From the NCBI GenBank assembly GCA_964019655.1, contig CAXHTR010000001.1, positions 992,001-1,056,000 on the forward strand: a stretch of DNA of 64,000 bases. Reading direction: 5' to 3'. The notes beneath the pieces are model-generated. The model saw only the letters and a program-made list of their open reading frames with translations. It did not search any database and had not been told where the DNA came from. The translations under genes were made by a program, and so were the position numbers. The DNA comes from Perkinsela sp. pyNocScin1. Its lineage: Eukaryota; Euglenozoa; Kinetoplastea; Prokinetoplastida; Perkinselidae. Positions within the stretch are counted from its first letter, which is position 1. The number at the start of each line of letters is the position of its first letter. This document shows positions 27,301 to 36,500 of this stretch, one piece after another.

Positions 27301-28023
27301 ATGGCGCTCCGCATCCGCTTCGAAGCCTCTGACGATATTGGCGTGTTCTCTCGTCTGACAAACTCGTACTGCCTCGTTGCCATGAACGCCGCGCAGAACT
27401 TTTACAGCTGCTTTGAGCAGGAGCTCGCACGGCACATTCCCGTCGTGTACGCATCCGTCGGCGGGACCCGGCTCGTCGGCCGGATGACGGTCGGTAACAA
27501 GCACGGTCTCCTCGTCCCGAGCATCGCCACGGACGCAGAAATCCAGCACTTGCGCAACTCCCTGCCAGACAGCGTGCAAATTCAGCGCGTTGAAGAGCGC
27601 TACAACGCCCTTGGCAACGTCATTGCATGCAACGACCACGTCGCACTCATCCATATCGATCTTGATACTGAGACTGAAAACATCATTCGCGACGTTTTGC
27701 AGGTCGAGACGTTTCGGACAAGCATCGCCGACAACGCGCTGGTTGGCAGCTACAGCTACATGACCAACAACGGCTGCCTCGTTCACCCGCGGACGCCGAT
27801 GACCGACATGGAAGAGCTCAGCTCACTGCTGCAGGTCCCTGTGGTCGCTGGCACTGTTAATCGCGGTGGTTCCCAAGTCGGCTGCGGCGTTGTTGTAAAC
27901 GACTGGGTCGGATTCACGGGTTTGAACACGACCTCAAATGAGATGAATGTTATCGAGCGCATCTTCAAGCTTCGCAAGGATGAGCAGGTGTCCCTCGCCT
28001 CCATGCTCAGCGGACAGGTATAG
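27301..28023 (+). CDS. EIF6: Eukaryotic translation initiation factor 6
   Basis: 240 residues, standard length for the five-fold beta-alpha 'pentein' eIF6. Signature stretches include RIRFEASDDIGVFSRLTNSYCLV at the N-terminus, VGNKHGLLVP (about 62-71), ERYNALGNVIACNDHVALIH (about 98-117), LVGSYSYMTNNGCLVHP and GGSQVGCGVVVNDWVGFTG. eIF6 binds pre-60S subunits in the nucleolus and blocks premature joining with 40S until it is released in the cytoplasm; LSG1, another late 60S factor, is encoded in the same block at 6652. Third positions are strongly C/G-ending. A pyrimidine run (CCTTTTTTCTATCTC) lies directly before the ATG, with the last AG upstream of it. Confidence 0.98.
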   Translation: MALRIRFEASDDIGVFSRLTNSYCLVAMNAAQNFYSCFEQELARHIPVVYASVGGTRLVGRMTVGNKHGLLVPSIATDAEIQHLRNSLPDSVQIQRVEERYNALGNVIACNDHVALIHIDLDTETENIIRDVLQVETFRTSIADNALVGSYSYMTNNGCLVHPRTPMTDMEELSSLLQVPVVAGTVNRGGSQVGCGVVVNDWVGFTGLNTTSNEMNVIERIFKLRKDEQVSLASMLSGQV

Positions 28024-28100
28024 ATGTATTTGTAGGGTGATTTTTATGTGCTTGAGCCTTTTATACGCCCTTTTTGTTTTTGACGCCTTTACGAATAGAA

Positions 28101-28364
28101 ATGTCACGAGTTGGTTGCATCAACGACGAGGGAAAGAACGTCGATCTGTACATCCCACGCAAGTGCTCCTCCACCGGCCGCATCGTGCGCGCTAACGACC
28201 ACGCCGCTACCCAGATCAACGTCGGCGTCCTTGACGAGAATGGCGTCTACACTGGTGAATACAAGACTTACGTCATCTCCGGTGACGTCCGCAAGCGCGC
28301 GGAAGGCGACCAGGCCCTCAACCGCCTCACACTCGCTGATGGGCTCATTGAAGACCAGCACTGA
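28101..28364 (+). CDS. RPS21: 40S ribosomal protein eS21
   Basis: 87 residues, the family length. The start at ATG 28101 gives MSRVGCINDEGKNVDLYIPR, followed by KCSSTGRIVRANDHAATQINV and a KTYVISGDVRKRAEGDQALNRL segment, all matching eukaryote-specific eS21 of the small subunit. In-frame codons upstream to 28074 precede the likely acceptor (AATAG at 28096-28098), so they are excluded. Very strong C-ending codon bias suggests high expression. It follows eIF6 by only 77 bases. Confidence 0.97.
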   Translation: MSRVGCINDEGKNVDLYIPRKCSSTGRIVRANDHAATQINVGVLDENGVYTGEYKTYVISGDVRKRAEGDQALNRLTLADGLIEDQH

Positions 28365-28473
28365 AGGATCTTAAAACAAGCTGATAAAATCAATTGATAC
28401 GTCAAACAAGCTTCGATCTATTGGCGATGGACCATGAGTACAAACTTTACTTTCTTTGTATACAAAACAGTAC

Positions 28474-28510
28474 AATGTCTTGTGTCAGCAGCAGTAAGAA
28501 GTCGCGCTAA
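28474..28510 (+). promoter_or_regulatory. Eleven-codon uORF with TAA overlapping the SUMO-protease start
   Basis: An ATG at 28474 opens eleven codons that end TAA (28508-28510), whose last A begins the next ATG (TAATG). Several AGs inside it (GTCAGCAGCAG, 28485-28495) could be the true acceptor, in which case the uORF is not in the mRNA. Confidence 0.3.
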
Positions 28511-29883
28511 TGGCTTTCAACACAATAGATTATGGTCAGACGACACATCGCGCAGACAGAAGACTGCAGATACCGCGAAAAAGAGCTGCTGAGGCAACGC
28601 AGTCGACAGAGGAGCTATTCCGAGCAGGGCCATTACCAATCACACAGAGGGTTTGGGACATTGCGCGCTTCCCACACATGTACGCGAATGACGATATTCT
28701 TAACTTCTACATTCACTATTTGAATCAGGGGTTTCCGAACCCACGCACGTATAGCTTCCACACGCACTTTTACACCCTCCTCCAGCAGTCCTTCGGTGAC
28801 ATACAGCACCACGAGAAAGAGCTTTTCGGCCGGTACACTGATCTAGCTGTGCAGGCATCTGCAACCAAAAAGCTTTTCCACTCACAGGCCCGCGTGCTGC
28901 ACTGTGACATCAGGACTAAATGCGTTCTCAACTGCGATACGCTCTTCATTCCAGTCTGCCGAAATGAGCACTGGTTTATGATTTGCATCGTGAACCCCAA
29001 GAACTTTTTTATCCGGCAGCTCCCGCATCACCTGCGGGCGAAGCTCAGAGAGCATATGATGAAACGCGAGAGCAATAGTGTCGCTTCGCGAGAGGAGATT
29101 GTTTTCCGCCGGGTTCTGCGCAGGCCGGCGCGGCTCTCTCGGGCTTCTACAGGTGATTTTTTGAAAGTGTCTGGGCAATCGCCTGCAGAAAGAAATACAA
29201 GCGTGGTTTTTCAGCCCGAGAGCCCAAGCGACGACACTGTTGAGCCCTTTTTAACGTACCACCGGCTCTCGAGGTATCCAGCGACAGCGATTTTTTTCAT
29301 CGATAGCCTTTTGGATCCGAGCAAAGTGTCGACAGCGAGGACCGAGCGCCACATGCGAGAAATTCTACGACCGATTATCCTGTTTCTCATCCACAGGTTC
29401 CATGCTGAGCTATGCGTCGCTTTTGATAAGGAAAATGTCCTCGATGATAGCACGCTTCGTGCAATGTACCAGCAGTTTTTCGAAGCAAAGGACGCGTGGT
29501 GGAAGATGCTTTTCATTCCACAGCAGCGTAAGCAGTCCGTTGACTGTGGATTCTTTGCGCTACACTGCCTCGAGATTTTCCGGCACCCAGACACGCAGGA
29601 CCGCCTGTTGCAATGGGTCCTAAAAAAAGACAATGATCCCGATAATAAAAAGCACACCTTTCACAGTATCGTTTTCAGTGAGCTCATTCATTCAAAAGAT
29701 TTGTTCGATCAGAATGATGTCAAGCTCAAGCGCCAGCATATTTCGAAACTCATTGCGTTCCTAGTAGAAAAGGTGCAACAAAATCGGGCACAGGGCGAGT
29801 GCGTTGTGCTATGCAAACCAGAAATGATGGACCAGAGCATGAAGTATGTGATGCGGCGTATTCGCGCACCTTCGCAGCGCTAG
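28510..29883 (+). CDS. Ulp1/Ulp2 (SENP6/7)-type SUMO protease
   Basis: 457 residues, a C48 cysteine peptidase. Catalytic elements in order: CDTLFIPVCRNEHWFMICIVN (His-Trp, about 155), FFIDSLLDP (Asp, about 265), and QSVDCGFFALHCLE with the Gln and nucleophile Cys at 346. A roughly 75-residue insertion rich in Arg and Ser (about 185-255) separates the His-Trp strand from the Asp strand, as in Ulp2/SENP6/SENP7 rather than Ulp1/SENP1. It would cleave SUMO from conjugates, most likely polySUMO, in the nucleus. The N-terminus is basic and unstructured. The active site looks intact. Confidence 0.9.
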   Translation: MAFNTIDYGQTTHRADRRLQIPRKRAAEATQSTEELFRAGPLPITQRVWDIARFPHMYANDDILNFYIHYLNQGFPNPRTYSFHTHFYTLLQQSFGDIQHHEKELFGRYTDLAVQASATKKLFHSQARVLHCDIRTKCVLNCDTLFIPVCRNEHWFMICIVNPKNFFIRQLPHHLRAKLREHMMKRESNSVASREEIVFRRVLRRPARLSRASTGDFLKVSGQSPAERNTSVVFQPESPSDDTVEPFLTYHRLSRYPATAIFFIDSLLDPSKVSTARTERHMREILRPIILFLIHRFHAELCVAFDKENVLDDSTLRAMYQQFFEAKDAWWKMLFIPQQRKQSVDCGFFALHCLEIFRHPDTQDRLLQWVLKKDNDPDNKKHTFHSIVFSELIHSKDLFDQNDVKLKRQHISKLIAFLVEKVQQNRAQGECVVLCKPEMMDQSMKYVMRRIRAPSQR

Positions 29884-29962
29884 AATAGATCCAATATCAT
29901 TTCCGAATGCTCGGCTGTTTCTATCGGTAAACTTCATTGAATTTTCACTTTAATACACGTAC

Positions 29963-31051
29963 ATGCTCGACGCGACATTTCTCGACAACGCTTGCTTCGA
30001 GCTACACACAGTGTTCGAATGCACTGCAGACACCTTTCCTGAGATGACGGTCTGTGGCGGGCCAAAGGGCGTTACATTCGAAGGTATGGACAACTCACAC
30101 GTCGCGCTCATGAAGTACACCATTCCGGCTGAGCAGTTTTCCCCGAGCAACTATATGTGCGAGCGAAGTATATCCATCGGCTTGAAAAGTGCAGCGCTCC
30201 GCACAATTTTCAAGATGGTCGATAAGGACACGAAGTCGCTGACCATGCGCTACGACAGCGTTGAGTCTGCCCATATCCTGCAGATATTCATCGCACACAA
30301 CGCGAATCGCGTGAGCGAGTTCAGTGTTCTCCTGAGCTCATTGACCCCATACCAAGCAGACACCCCACAGCTTTCGTACAGCGCGGAAGTCATCATGCCA
30401 AGCATCAACCTCCAGCGCGCGTGCCAGGACTTCCGGCAATTCCATGACTGCATCACGCTCAAGCTCGGTATGCAGAAGGACGGCAAGGACCTGTGTATGA
30501 CTCTCGACAACATTGAGGGCTTTTTCGGCAAAGGCGCCTTGAGCGAGCAACTGGTCTACAAGAGCACAGATGATGAGACTACACACATCGATGAGAAGAC
30601 TTCAGCACTCTGCGCATCGTATGCGCGGCTCATGACCAAGTTTCAAGGCCCAACCGGCGCGTTCATTGAAATTGGAAATGAGGGCGATACTGGTAGCGGC
30701 GCGTACAGATTCGTCGCGGACGAGCAAGGAAGCGTCAACGCGCTCCCGTCAGAAAAGAACGACCTCTTTTCGCAGCTCGGCAGAGACGATGCGAAAGGAC
30801 CCCAGCCCATGCCTGAAGTCACAGAATACCCCGAAAAGCAAAAGCGCGACAAAAATGACCTGACTGTCGCGCTCGTTGACCCCATAGAGACTCTGAAGTT
30901 TTCGCTCCGCTTCATGAGTGCATTTTCGAGAGCTCACCGCTGCTCAAAAACTGTCGCCATTTCGCTCAAGCAAAACTGCCCATGCCGCCTCGAGTACGCC
31001 GCGGGATCGACAGGAGTGCTCGTTTTTTACCTCGCACCGAACGCGAGCTAA
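29963..31051 (+). CDS. PCNA: Proliferating cell nuclear antigen with a long insertion
   Basis: 362 residues, about 100 more than the usual 260. The sliding clamp fold is clear: GVTFEGMDNSHVALMKY (about 35-52), CERSISIGLKSAAL, then MPSINLQRACQDFRQFHDCI (interdomain region equivalent to SGEFARICRDLSHIGD), and the C-terminal LKFSLRFMSAFSRAHRCSKT followed by a VLVFYLAPNAS end. An additional stretch of about 90-100 residues, rich in charged residues, Gly and Pro (around 195-290), sits in the second half between the GFFGKGAL strand and the LKFSLRF helix. PCNA tethers DNA polymerase delta and repair factors to DNA. Trypanosomatid PCNA also has an insertion here, but a shorter one. Confidence 0.93.
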   Translation: MLDATFLDNACFELHTVFECTADTFPEMTVCGGPKGVTFEGMDNSHVALMKYTIPAEQFSPSNYMCERSISIGLKSAALRTIFKMVDKDTKSLTMRYDSVESAHILQIFIAHNANRVSEFSVLLSSLTPYQADTPQLSYSAEVIMPSINLQRACQDFRQFHDCITLKLGMQKDGKDLCMTLDNIEGFFGKGALSEQLVYKSTDDETTHIDEKTSALCASYARLMTKFQGPTGAFIEIGNEGDTGSGAYRFVADEQGSVNALPSEKNDLFSQLGRDDAKGPQPMPEVTEYPEKQKRDKNDLTVALVDPIETLKFSLRFMSAFSRAHRCSKTVAISLKQNCPCRLEYAAGSTGVLVFYLAPNAS

Positions 31052-31142
31052 AGCTGATCAATTGATTTGTAGTTATGTAGAGATTTGATTTTCAGATTAG
31101 CGACATGAGTTTTTATCCTCGACCGATCTTTTCTTTCACTTC

Positions 31143-31877
31143 ATGCCGCGTAGCCCGGATACTGTCACGTGGAGGTCGAATTCTACATTAAAGCTGAAAA
31201 GATCGGGTGCATCGGTCTGCTTCGCTATCATTATACAGACAGCATCGAGAAGGACAGAGGCTGGGCATATTTTGGAGGTGTGCACGGAAACCCTGAAAAA
31301 AAATTCGATGCGAGGCGAAACGCTGCGAGTGGCAGACACACGCGGAGGTGCAGAGCATAGGCCAGCGTTTGAGATCCACCTTGAAATCGAAGTTGAAGCT
31401 CTCTTCTTGCTCGCGATGCTGAACGCAATAACGCTGGATGGTGAGCGCGTCGAAGCATCGCTACATAAATGTGTAAAAAACTATGCAATTCAGACTGACG
31501 ATGGGCACGATATCAAAAGATCGGAGCCACTGCTCATACGAACTTCGACGCCGGCACACAAGGAGATTTGTGAGCGCATTGGAACCTGTGGTTCATCTGA
31601 CAAAGCTTTGCAAGGTGTTTATGATTCGACACAGTGGAAAGAGCTGCCTTATTTTTGTGCTGAAGTGACCCAGTCCACGCTAAAGACACTGCAGCAGCTC
31701 AGCTGCATGCTTAGTGCATCTATTCCAAGCGTGCGGTATGACCCTCTAAGCCTTCTGAAAAGCCCCGAGCCAGTGAAGCCTCGATGCACTCCGCGCTCAC
31801 CACCACCCCTGCACCTTGATGAGCCCAGCAGAGGCCCTAAGCGCCTCAAGTCTCCACCAACACCGCCGAGGTGGTAG
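31143..31877 (+). CDS. Unknown protein with a Pro-rich basic tail
   Basis: 244 residues, no family recognised. The first 50 residues are basic with a short hydrophobic strand (ASVCFAIIIQT). Residues 75-110 look like an alpha/beta unit (FEIHLEIEVEALFLLAMLNAI). The last 45 residues are dominated by Pro, Ser and basic residues (PVKPRCTPRSPPPLHL, GPKRLKSPPTPPRW), suggesting a disordered tail with a nuclear signal and possible proline-directed phosphorylation sites. The ORF continues for its whole length in one frame. An ATG at 31105 precedes a pyrimidine tract and is out of frame. Its neighbour is PCNA, but nothing ties it to replication. Confidence 0.6.
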   Translation: MPRSPDTVTWRSNSTLKLKRSGASVCFAIIIQTASRRTEAGHILEVCTETLKKNSMRGETLRVADTRGGAEHRPAFEIHLEIEVEALFLLAMLNAITLDGERVEASLHKCVKNYAIQTDDGHDIKRSEPLLIRTSTPAHKEICERIGTCGSSDKALQGVYDSTQWKELPYFCAEVTQSTLKTLQQLSCMLSASIPSVRYDPLSLLKSPEPVKPRCTPRSPPPLHLDEPSRGPKRLKSPPTPPRW

Positions 31878-32016
31878 TTTGTGACAGTCTGGAGAAGGAT
31901 TTAGCTGTGTGAGTCGTAAACTTTTACGCAGTTTCGTGTAACGTGTGGAAACCGTAGTCACTTGGTCAATTTATCCCAAGTATTTTGCTAAATGCACCAT
32001 TTTGCAAGCATAGAAA

Positions 32017-32028
32017 ATGATGGACTGA
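32017..32028 (+). promoter_or_regulatory. Three-codon uORF before the 32039 gene
   Basis: ATG-ATG-GAC-TGA ends 10 bases before the main ATG. A second, longer frame from ATG 31992 ends TGA at 32040-32042, overlapping the main ATG. A candidate acceptor AG lies at 32012-32013 (CATAG). Confidence 0.3.
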
Positions 32029-32038
32029 TTTCGAGACG

Positions 32039-33469
32039 ATGAAGACCATGAGAGTATGTCAAAGGGCCGTATATTTCTCTCGGAAAGGGTCCCCAAGTGT
32101 AGCTCAGACAATTCTCAGACAAATTCATGCACAAGCTAGAGTCCCCACAAATCTCTCGGAGGATTTTACGCAATGGAAAAGTATTTTTCGGGGTGTGGCG
32201 AATCGTCGGAAAAATAATATTGCGCTCTTCAAAGTCAGTGACATCACTTCGCTCAACGCAATTCAAGATGCAGCGGCAGCTGAGGGCCTGACTTATGCTC
32301 CTATAGCTGCATCAGGCAGAGAATTACCATTCTTTGTCTTTCCGCGTACGTGGGACAGATACGGTTTTTTCAAGCAAAGAATCGGCGATAAGCAGGTCGA
32401 GACTCTCCAGAACTACTTTCTGGCAATTTGCCGGAAAAAGATGAAGCTCAGTGCCAAGGATGATAGTGATTTCGCTCGACTGCAAATTATCAATGCGAAA
32501 GCTGAGAAAGCCGTGCTCCTCGGTGAAAGGGCTCCCTATGTCTCATGGAAAAGCTACAATTCCTACACTAGTGGGCAAAATATATCACTTCTCGATCAAG
32601 AAGTCATGCAACTCGCTGTCGATCACGGGAAAAGCCCATACGAGCTTTGGGACGCTTTGCCCATGCCGTCGAAACGGAAAAATGGATTGTACATGTCGAA
32701 GCATGGGTTCTGGTACAGACATCCAAACAACGATATCTGCAAGCGCGTGCAGCACATTCTAATTGAAGAGCTTGAAAAAATTCATGGCAAAGAAATATTC
32801 TTCAACGACCATCCGAACAACTTGTCAAAACTCAAAAGGCTCTTTTCGAGTTCGAGTTTACATAAGCTTCGCACTGTCACAGGAAAATGGGGCTTTAGTA
32901 TGAATGACCTGAAGTCTCTCGTTGTGCAGTTCACCCATATTTACCCAGAGGGCCATTTTGGGTGGGACGCGCTCGGCGTGTATGTGAACCGGCCATCAGA
33001 TGAAGCATGCATGCGGCTCTTGGGCTTGACTGATACTAATGGCTCAGTAGACAGTGCTATACTCCCCGCCTTTTCGGTCTTGCATTGGGAAAATTTGATA
33101 GAAAGCTCTGTCCTGTTACTACTCCTCAACTATTCTATGTGGAGTTTACAGCGCGCAACCTCCGCGAACGGGGAAGAAAGAGCCACATTGCGATATAATG
33201 CATTGCTTCTCGAAATCAACTCAATTTTATCGCAGCTTTGTGCAGAAGAGGTTCTCGATGACTCAGCAGAGCAACAACTGCATGAATCTGAACGTATTCA
33301 GTGTGCTTGCAGCTTCACAAAAGATACATGCAACAAAATGTGTGAAAATTGCAAGACTTTTCAAGATAGACTTCGCCGCATCCCACAGCACAAGCGAGTT
33401 CATCTGACATTTTCATCCGAAGGGATTCGATTTGCCAGTGTTGGAAGGCCCTCATCTAGTATGGCTTAA
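32039..33469 (+). CDS. Unknown mitochondrial-type protein
   Basis: 476 residues. MKTMRVCQRAVYFSRKGSPS at the N-terminus is basic and free of acidic residues, a probable mitochondrial presequence. The body mixes alpha and beta stretches, with many Tyr/Trp/Phe in short motifs (FGWDALGVYVN, YELWDALPMPSK, MSKHGFWYRHP). One helical hydrophobic segment (SSVLLLLLNYSMWSL, about 358-372) is probably buried rather than membrane-spanning. Two closely spaced Cys groups near the C-terminus (CACSFTKDTCNKMCENC, about 421-437) could bind metal. I recognise no family. Kinetoplastid-specific mitoribosomal or RNA-processing factors often look like this, but that is only a guess. Confidence 0.6.
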   Translation: MKTMRVCQRAVYFSRKGSPSVAQTILRQIHAQARVPTNLSEDFTQWKSIFRGVANRRKNNIALFKVSDITSLNAIQDAAAAEGLTYAPIAASGRELPFFVFPRTWDRYGFFKQRIGDKQVETLQNYFLAICRKKMKLSAKDDSDFARLQIINAKAEKAVLLGERAPYVSWKSYNSYTSGQNISLLDQEVMQLAVDHGKSPYELWDALPMPSKRKNGLYMSKHGFWYRHPNNDICKRVQHILIEELEKIHGKEIFFNDHPNNLSKLKRLFSSSSLHKLRTVTGKWGFSMNDLKSLVVQFTHIYPEGHFGWDALGVYVNRPSDEACMRLLGLTDTNGSVDSAILPAFSVLHWENLIESSVLLLLLNYSMWSLQRATSANGEERATLRYNALLLEINSILSQLCAEEVLDDSAEQQLHESERIQCACSFTKDTCNKMCENCKTFQDRLRRIPQHKRVHLTFSSEGIRFASVGRPSSSMA

Positions 33470-33555
33470 GCTTGCAGTGTAAAAGCAAAAATTCTTTTAA
33501 GCTCAGGCCTAATATTTCTCTTCTTTTTCATATCATTATTCCCAAAGACAAAAAA

Positions 33556-33564
33556 ATGAACTAG
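33556..33564 (+). promoter_or_regulatory. Two-codon uORF (ATG-AAC-TAG) before the DEAH helicase
   Basis: It lies one base before the main ATG at 33566. The AG of the TAG could instead be the splice acceptor, giving a leader of one base. Confidence 0.35.
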
Positions 33565-33565
33565 A

Positions 33566-36500
33566 ATGCGGAGAGAGATCCAATGTTGTATGCGCCTTCA
33601 GCACGATGTTTCCCGGCTTCTGACCCCAGCCTATAGTGGGGAACAGTGCAGAAATTACTCTTCTTTTGTTTCATCGTCTGCAAAGCAGCAAAGACCGTGG
33701 ACGTTTGTGTCGAGCATACTTCCCTGTCCTGTCGCCTGTACATCAGCGCGCACCGTCTGCACAGCGATCTCAGCGACACTAAAAGTGCTTCGGTCATATT
33801 ACGAAGATGATATGGACGCTCCTGCTGGGATGCACGATTGCTTACTCGATGAAGATCAGACAGATGTCCTTGATTTGGATGACGACGATAGACCCCCTTT
33901 GTATCGCCAATCCATGAATGCAGTCGATCTGCCCAATGATCCACCCGTTTCACACGAACTAGCCGAGCAACACGCTTTACCAACAAGCTCGTGTACAAAC
34001 TTCCGCTATCTACCAAAACACATTGAAACGGCGACATATACTGGACTTGTCACCTTCGGCGATATGCAAACGAACAAGAGCGCAGATATCTGCGATGCGC
34101 TCTGCCTCCACCTGCTGAAAGTGATGGCACGTCTCCGGCTGGAGACATGCGACATCAAGCGCAACCTCGAAAAGCGAATGAACAAGAATGAAGTGCGCAT
34201 ATATCGGGGCCTGATGCGGCAGCTCTCGAGCCGCTGCGGGCAGTACTATGGCAGCTATCAGGAATTATTTCAGCGAGCACGCATCCGCTTTCATGAGCTG
34301 CATTCAGCCGTCTACTTTAAATCTTTCGACCCGACGGTCGCTTTCACGACTGCAGGGAAAGCTCGCTTCGATCACCACGCGAAGCCAAGCAAGACGAAGC
34401 CACAAAAAAACAAGGTGGATTCAGCTGGGGCAGAGGATCAATCTTCGCTGCCAAGTATCGCCGCACTCGAATTACTACAAAAGCACTGCGATAGAATATC
34501 CATGGAGCTCGATAGAGTCGAGGAGAATTGCAGGAGCGCAGGTGCCACACAAGTGACGCCAAATGCACCGATGCTCACTATGGAAACGCCAGTCGTCTGG
34601 CCTTTCGCAACGAATGTACGTGAAACAGCGCTGAAGAACAGCCGAGCGACATCGTATCCACAGTTCTTCGAGAACGTCCAGGTTTTTCAGCACTATGATG
34701 AAATTCTTTCAAGTGTTGAGGCAAATGCGGTCACAATATTCCGTGCAGCAACTGGTAGTGGCAAGTCAACTGGTGTCCCCATCATCTTGCTTGATGCGCT
34801 CGCTAAGAAAGGAGCAGGTAGCAATCGCGGCAGAATCCTTTGCATTCAGCCCCGCCGCCTCGCAGCAACTTCCATCGCAAGTTACATCAAGTCCATTCGA
34901 CAGGCGGAGGCCGGTCGGTCAGATGTTGGTTCCATTGTTCGCTTTGATTATAACGCGCAGCTCGACGCAGACGTGCTCATCTACATGACAACGGGCATCT
35001 TCCTTCGGATGCTCATGGGCCAGGAGTCGTTCGAGAATGTCTCGCACATTATCATCGACGAGATCCATGAGCGAAGCCTTGAAATCGATATCATACTGCT
35101 ATTGCTCCGGGAAAAGTTCTTGCAAGCGGCGACAGGCACTTCTCGGTCCTTCCCGAAGCTTCTCCTCATGAGCGCCACATTTGACTGCGAAAAGTTTGAA
35201 AAATACTTCAAGTCATACGGTATATCGATCAATTCGCTCTTGATCTCGGTTAAGAAGCGCTTCTCAGTCGATGTCATTCCGCTGGAAGGCGTTCTCCAGA
35301 AGACAGCGCACATCGGCGCGAACTTCCTCGGCTTTCCCCACCCATCATTTGGCATCAAGCACAAGTTTCTGCGCCCGAAAGGCTCGCGACTTCGCACGCA
35401 TGAGCAGGAAGTGCGGGCTGAGCACAAGATCCAGCCGCCGTCGCGCAGGCATCTGATGGAAACGCTTCAGGTTCCGTGGCACATTGCTGAGCAGTTACAC
35501 GCGTCGCATGAAAAGGCTTTGTCTGGTGACTACGAACTCAACTATGAGCTCATCATCAAGACGATTCTCTCCATCGACCACGAAAATAAGCAGGACAACG
35601 GGACTGTGCTCGTATTCCTTCCAACGATGGCGTCAATCAAAACCGTCGAGCAAGCACTTATCGAGCTGCAGCAAGAAAGCGTGCTGAAGATTATCAAGCT
35701 CCACAGCAAGCTCGAAAAGAGCTCTTCTGAGATCTACGAGCCAGCGCCCACCGGCATGCGCAAAGTTATTTTGTCGACGAATATTGCCCAAACGAGTCTA
35801 ACCATACCCGACGTTGTCTATATCGTCGATACCGGAGTCCAGCATATGCGCATCATCGAGCGAGGCGCGGACATTCCGTACCGCTGTGATGGCCGCATAT
35901 CGCAGGCATGTGCGACGCAGCGAGCCGGCCGAGCTGGTCGGGTTGCTAACGGTGTCGTGTACCAGCTCTACAGTGCATGGGAGAAAGCGAATCTGATGGA
36001 GGAGTTTCTCGTGCCAGAGATACTGCGTACACTCCACGAGCACATCTGCCTCCTCATGGTATCAGGTGGCTGGGTCAAGGACCCGCAGGCGCTACTCCAG
36101 AAAGCTATCGACCCGCCCCCAGCACGCCGCGTCGTGCGTGCCCTTGCGCTTCTTCAGGAGCTCCATGCGATTGATACAATGGCCGATGGTGTCACGTATC
36201 GGGCAACGAACGTGGGCTGCATGATGTCAAAGCTCGACCTCGAGCCGCGAGCAGCCAAGATGGTAGTGCTATCAAAGGCTTTTGGGATTTTGCCCATAGG
36301 CTTGTTCACAGCGCCCCTTCTTGAAATAGAGCAGTTTGTTTCTTACTCGGTCTCGAGCGAGCAGCGCGACGAGCGGCTTAAATCAGCTTGCATGGATGCG
36401 AAAAACGATTTTCTTGCAATGGCGAAAATATTCATGAGCGCCATCAGCAATAGCTATCAGATCTTCCGCTGGTGCACCATGAACGATCTCCTTACCATGG

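Noticed and set aside
27040-27786. A 248-codon minus-strand frame across eIF6 and the small membrane protein
   Set aside because: Opposite strand of the near-invariant eIF6 gene, with no start context of its own.
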